Source: Heterohyrax brucei (taxonomy: Eukaryota; Chordata; Mammalia; Hyracoidea; Procaviidae). From it: DNA of 64,000 nucleotides. The DNA is taken from positions 198,950,796 through 199,014,795 of the forward strand of contig CM053142.1 of NCBI GenBank assembly GCA_028571685.1, read 5' to 3'. Shown one piece after another: positions 63,531 through 64,000 of this stretch (its first letter is position 1; every line of letters begins with the position of its first letter). Both the position numbers and the translations under genes were made by a program. The notes below the pieces were generated by a model. That model had not been told where the DNA came from and made no database searches. It worked only from the letters and a program-made list of their open reading frames with translations.

Positions 63531-64000
63531 GTACATGGGGTCATGACCCTGGGAGGCTGTGCCTGGCATGTGTCATCTGTTTGTCCGTACGACTTGCTTT
63601 CTGAACATCGGTTTTCACTTGGAAAGTGATTAGGGAACCCCGGCCGCAGGTTGTACTGGGTGGGGTGCAAGAAGGAGGCAGAGGGGCACATAAGGAGATG
63701 TCTCCTGGGGACAGCTCCCTGATGCCCTTCAGGGAGAGAGGTGGGCCAGAAAGGGCAGGAGGCCCTGGGGGGAGGTGATGAGGAGGTGAAGGCGGGCCAG
63801 ACCTCCAGGGGTGGGCTGGTGTGGAGACCAAGCTGGGGTGCGGGAGCTGTCACTGGTGCAGTCCCAGGCACAGGGAAAGACCACCCGCCCGCCCGCACCG
63901 GTCCTGCTCCCTGGGTGCGTTCACGCCCCTCTCTGTCCCACTGCTGCCTGTCCCCAGTGGTCCTGCTTCCTGCATGAGTTCACGTTTCTCTCTGTCCCAT
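63531..64000 (+). other. SHANK3 intron 8, partial
   Basis: It begins with the donor gtacat at 63531. No further SHANK3 exon is readable before the window ends. 'cctctctgtcccactgctgcctgtccccagtggtcctgcttcctgc...' near 63930-63990 is locally repetitive. Confidence 0.7.

Overview
This is mammalian nuclear DNA. Three multi-exon vertebrate genes can be read through GT-AG splice sites in an order that matches human 22q13.33: MAPK8IP2 (JIP2, plus strand), ARSA (arylsulfatase A, minus strand) and the 5' part of SHANK3 (plus strand, running off the right edge). The repeats point to an afrotherian such as an elephant or relative. There are several tRNA-derived SINEs of the AfroSINE type and many RTE-clade (BovB/RTE1-like) LINE copies ending in short CAA-type tails. 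The species is an inference; the three genes are not.

Layout. 1-16 kb is a gene-poor block upstream of MAPK8IP2, built from RTE copies into which LTR elements have inserted. Four of these insertions keep readable target-site duplications. An ERVL/MaLR-type provirus with both LTRs lies at 12867-14819. 16.3-25.95 kb is MAPK8IP2: CpG island, 12 coding exons giving 827 codons, and a poly(A) signal at 25918. 26-31.3 kb is intergenic, with AfroSINEs and a 12-copy minisatellite of about 58 bp. 31.33-34.71 kb is ARSA: eight exons giving 639 codons, with a CpG-island promoter to its right. 35.5-56.6 kb is intergenic, with ERV LTRs, L1 fragments, a foldback mariner derivative, a nearly complete but dead RTE element interrupted by a solo LTR, and AfroSINEs. 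56.65-64 kb holds the SHANK3 CpG island and its first eight coding exons (393 codons in the window).

The genes do not form a pathway. JIP2 and SHANK3 are neuronal scaffold proteins (JNK/p38 signalling with kinesin cargo, and the postsynaptic density). ARSA is a lysosomal sulfatase. They are neighbours by conserved synteny.

The most unusual signal is in ARSA. The usual stop codon is displaced and the reading frame runs about 138 codons further through a Pro/Gln/Glu-rich tandem repeat. Other observations worth checking are a palindromic mariner derivative present twice with the same internal junction, a minisatellite whose units alternate between two types, a run of minisatellites in introns of ARSA and SHANK3, and a long alternative SHANK3 N-terminus. 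I found no bacterial-type system, CRISPR array, tRNA or rRNA gene, and nothing I would call a wholly new biological system.
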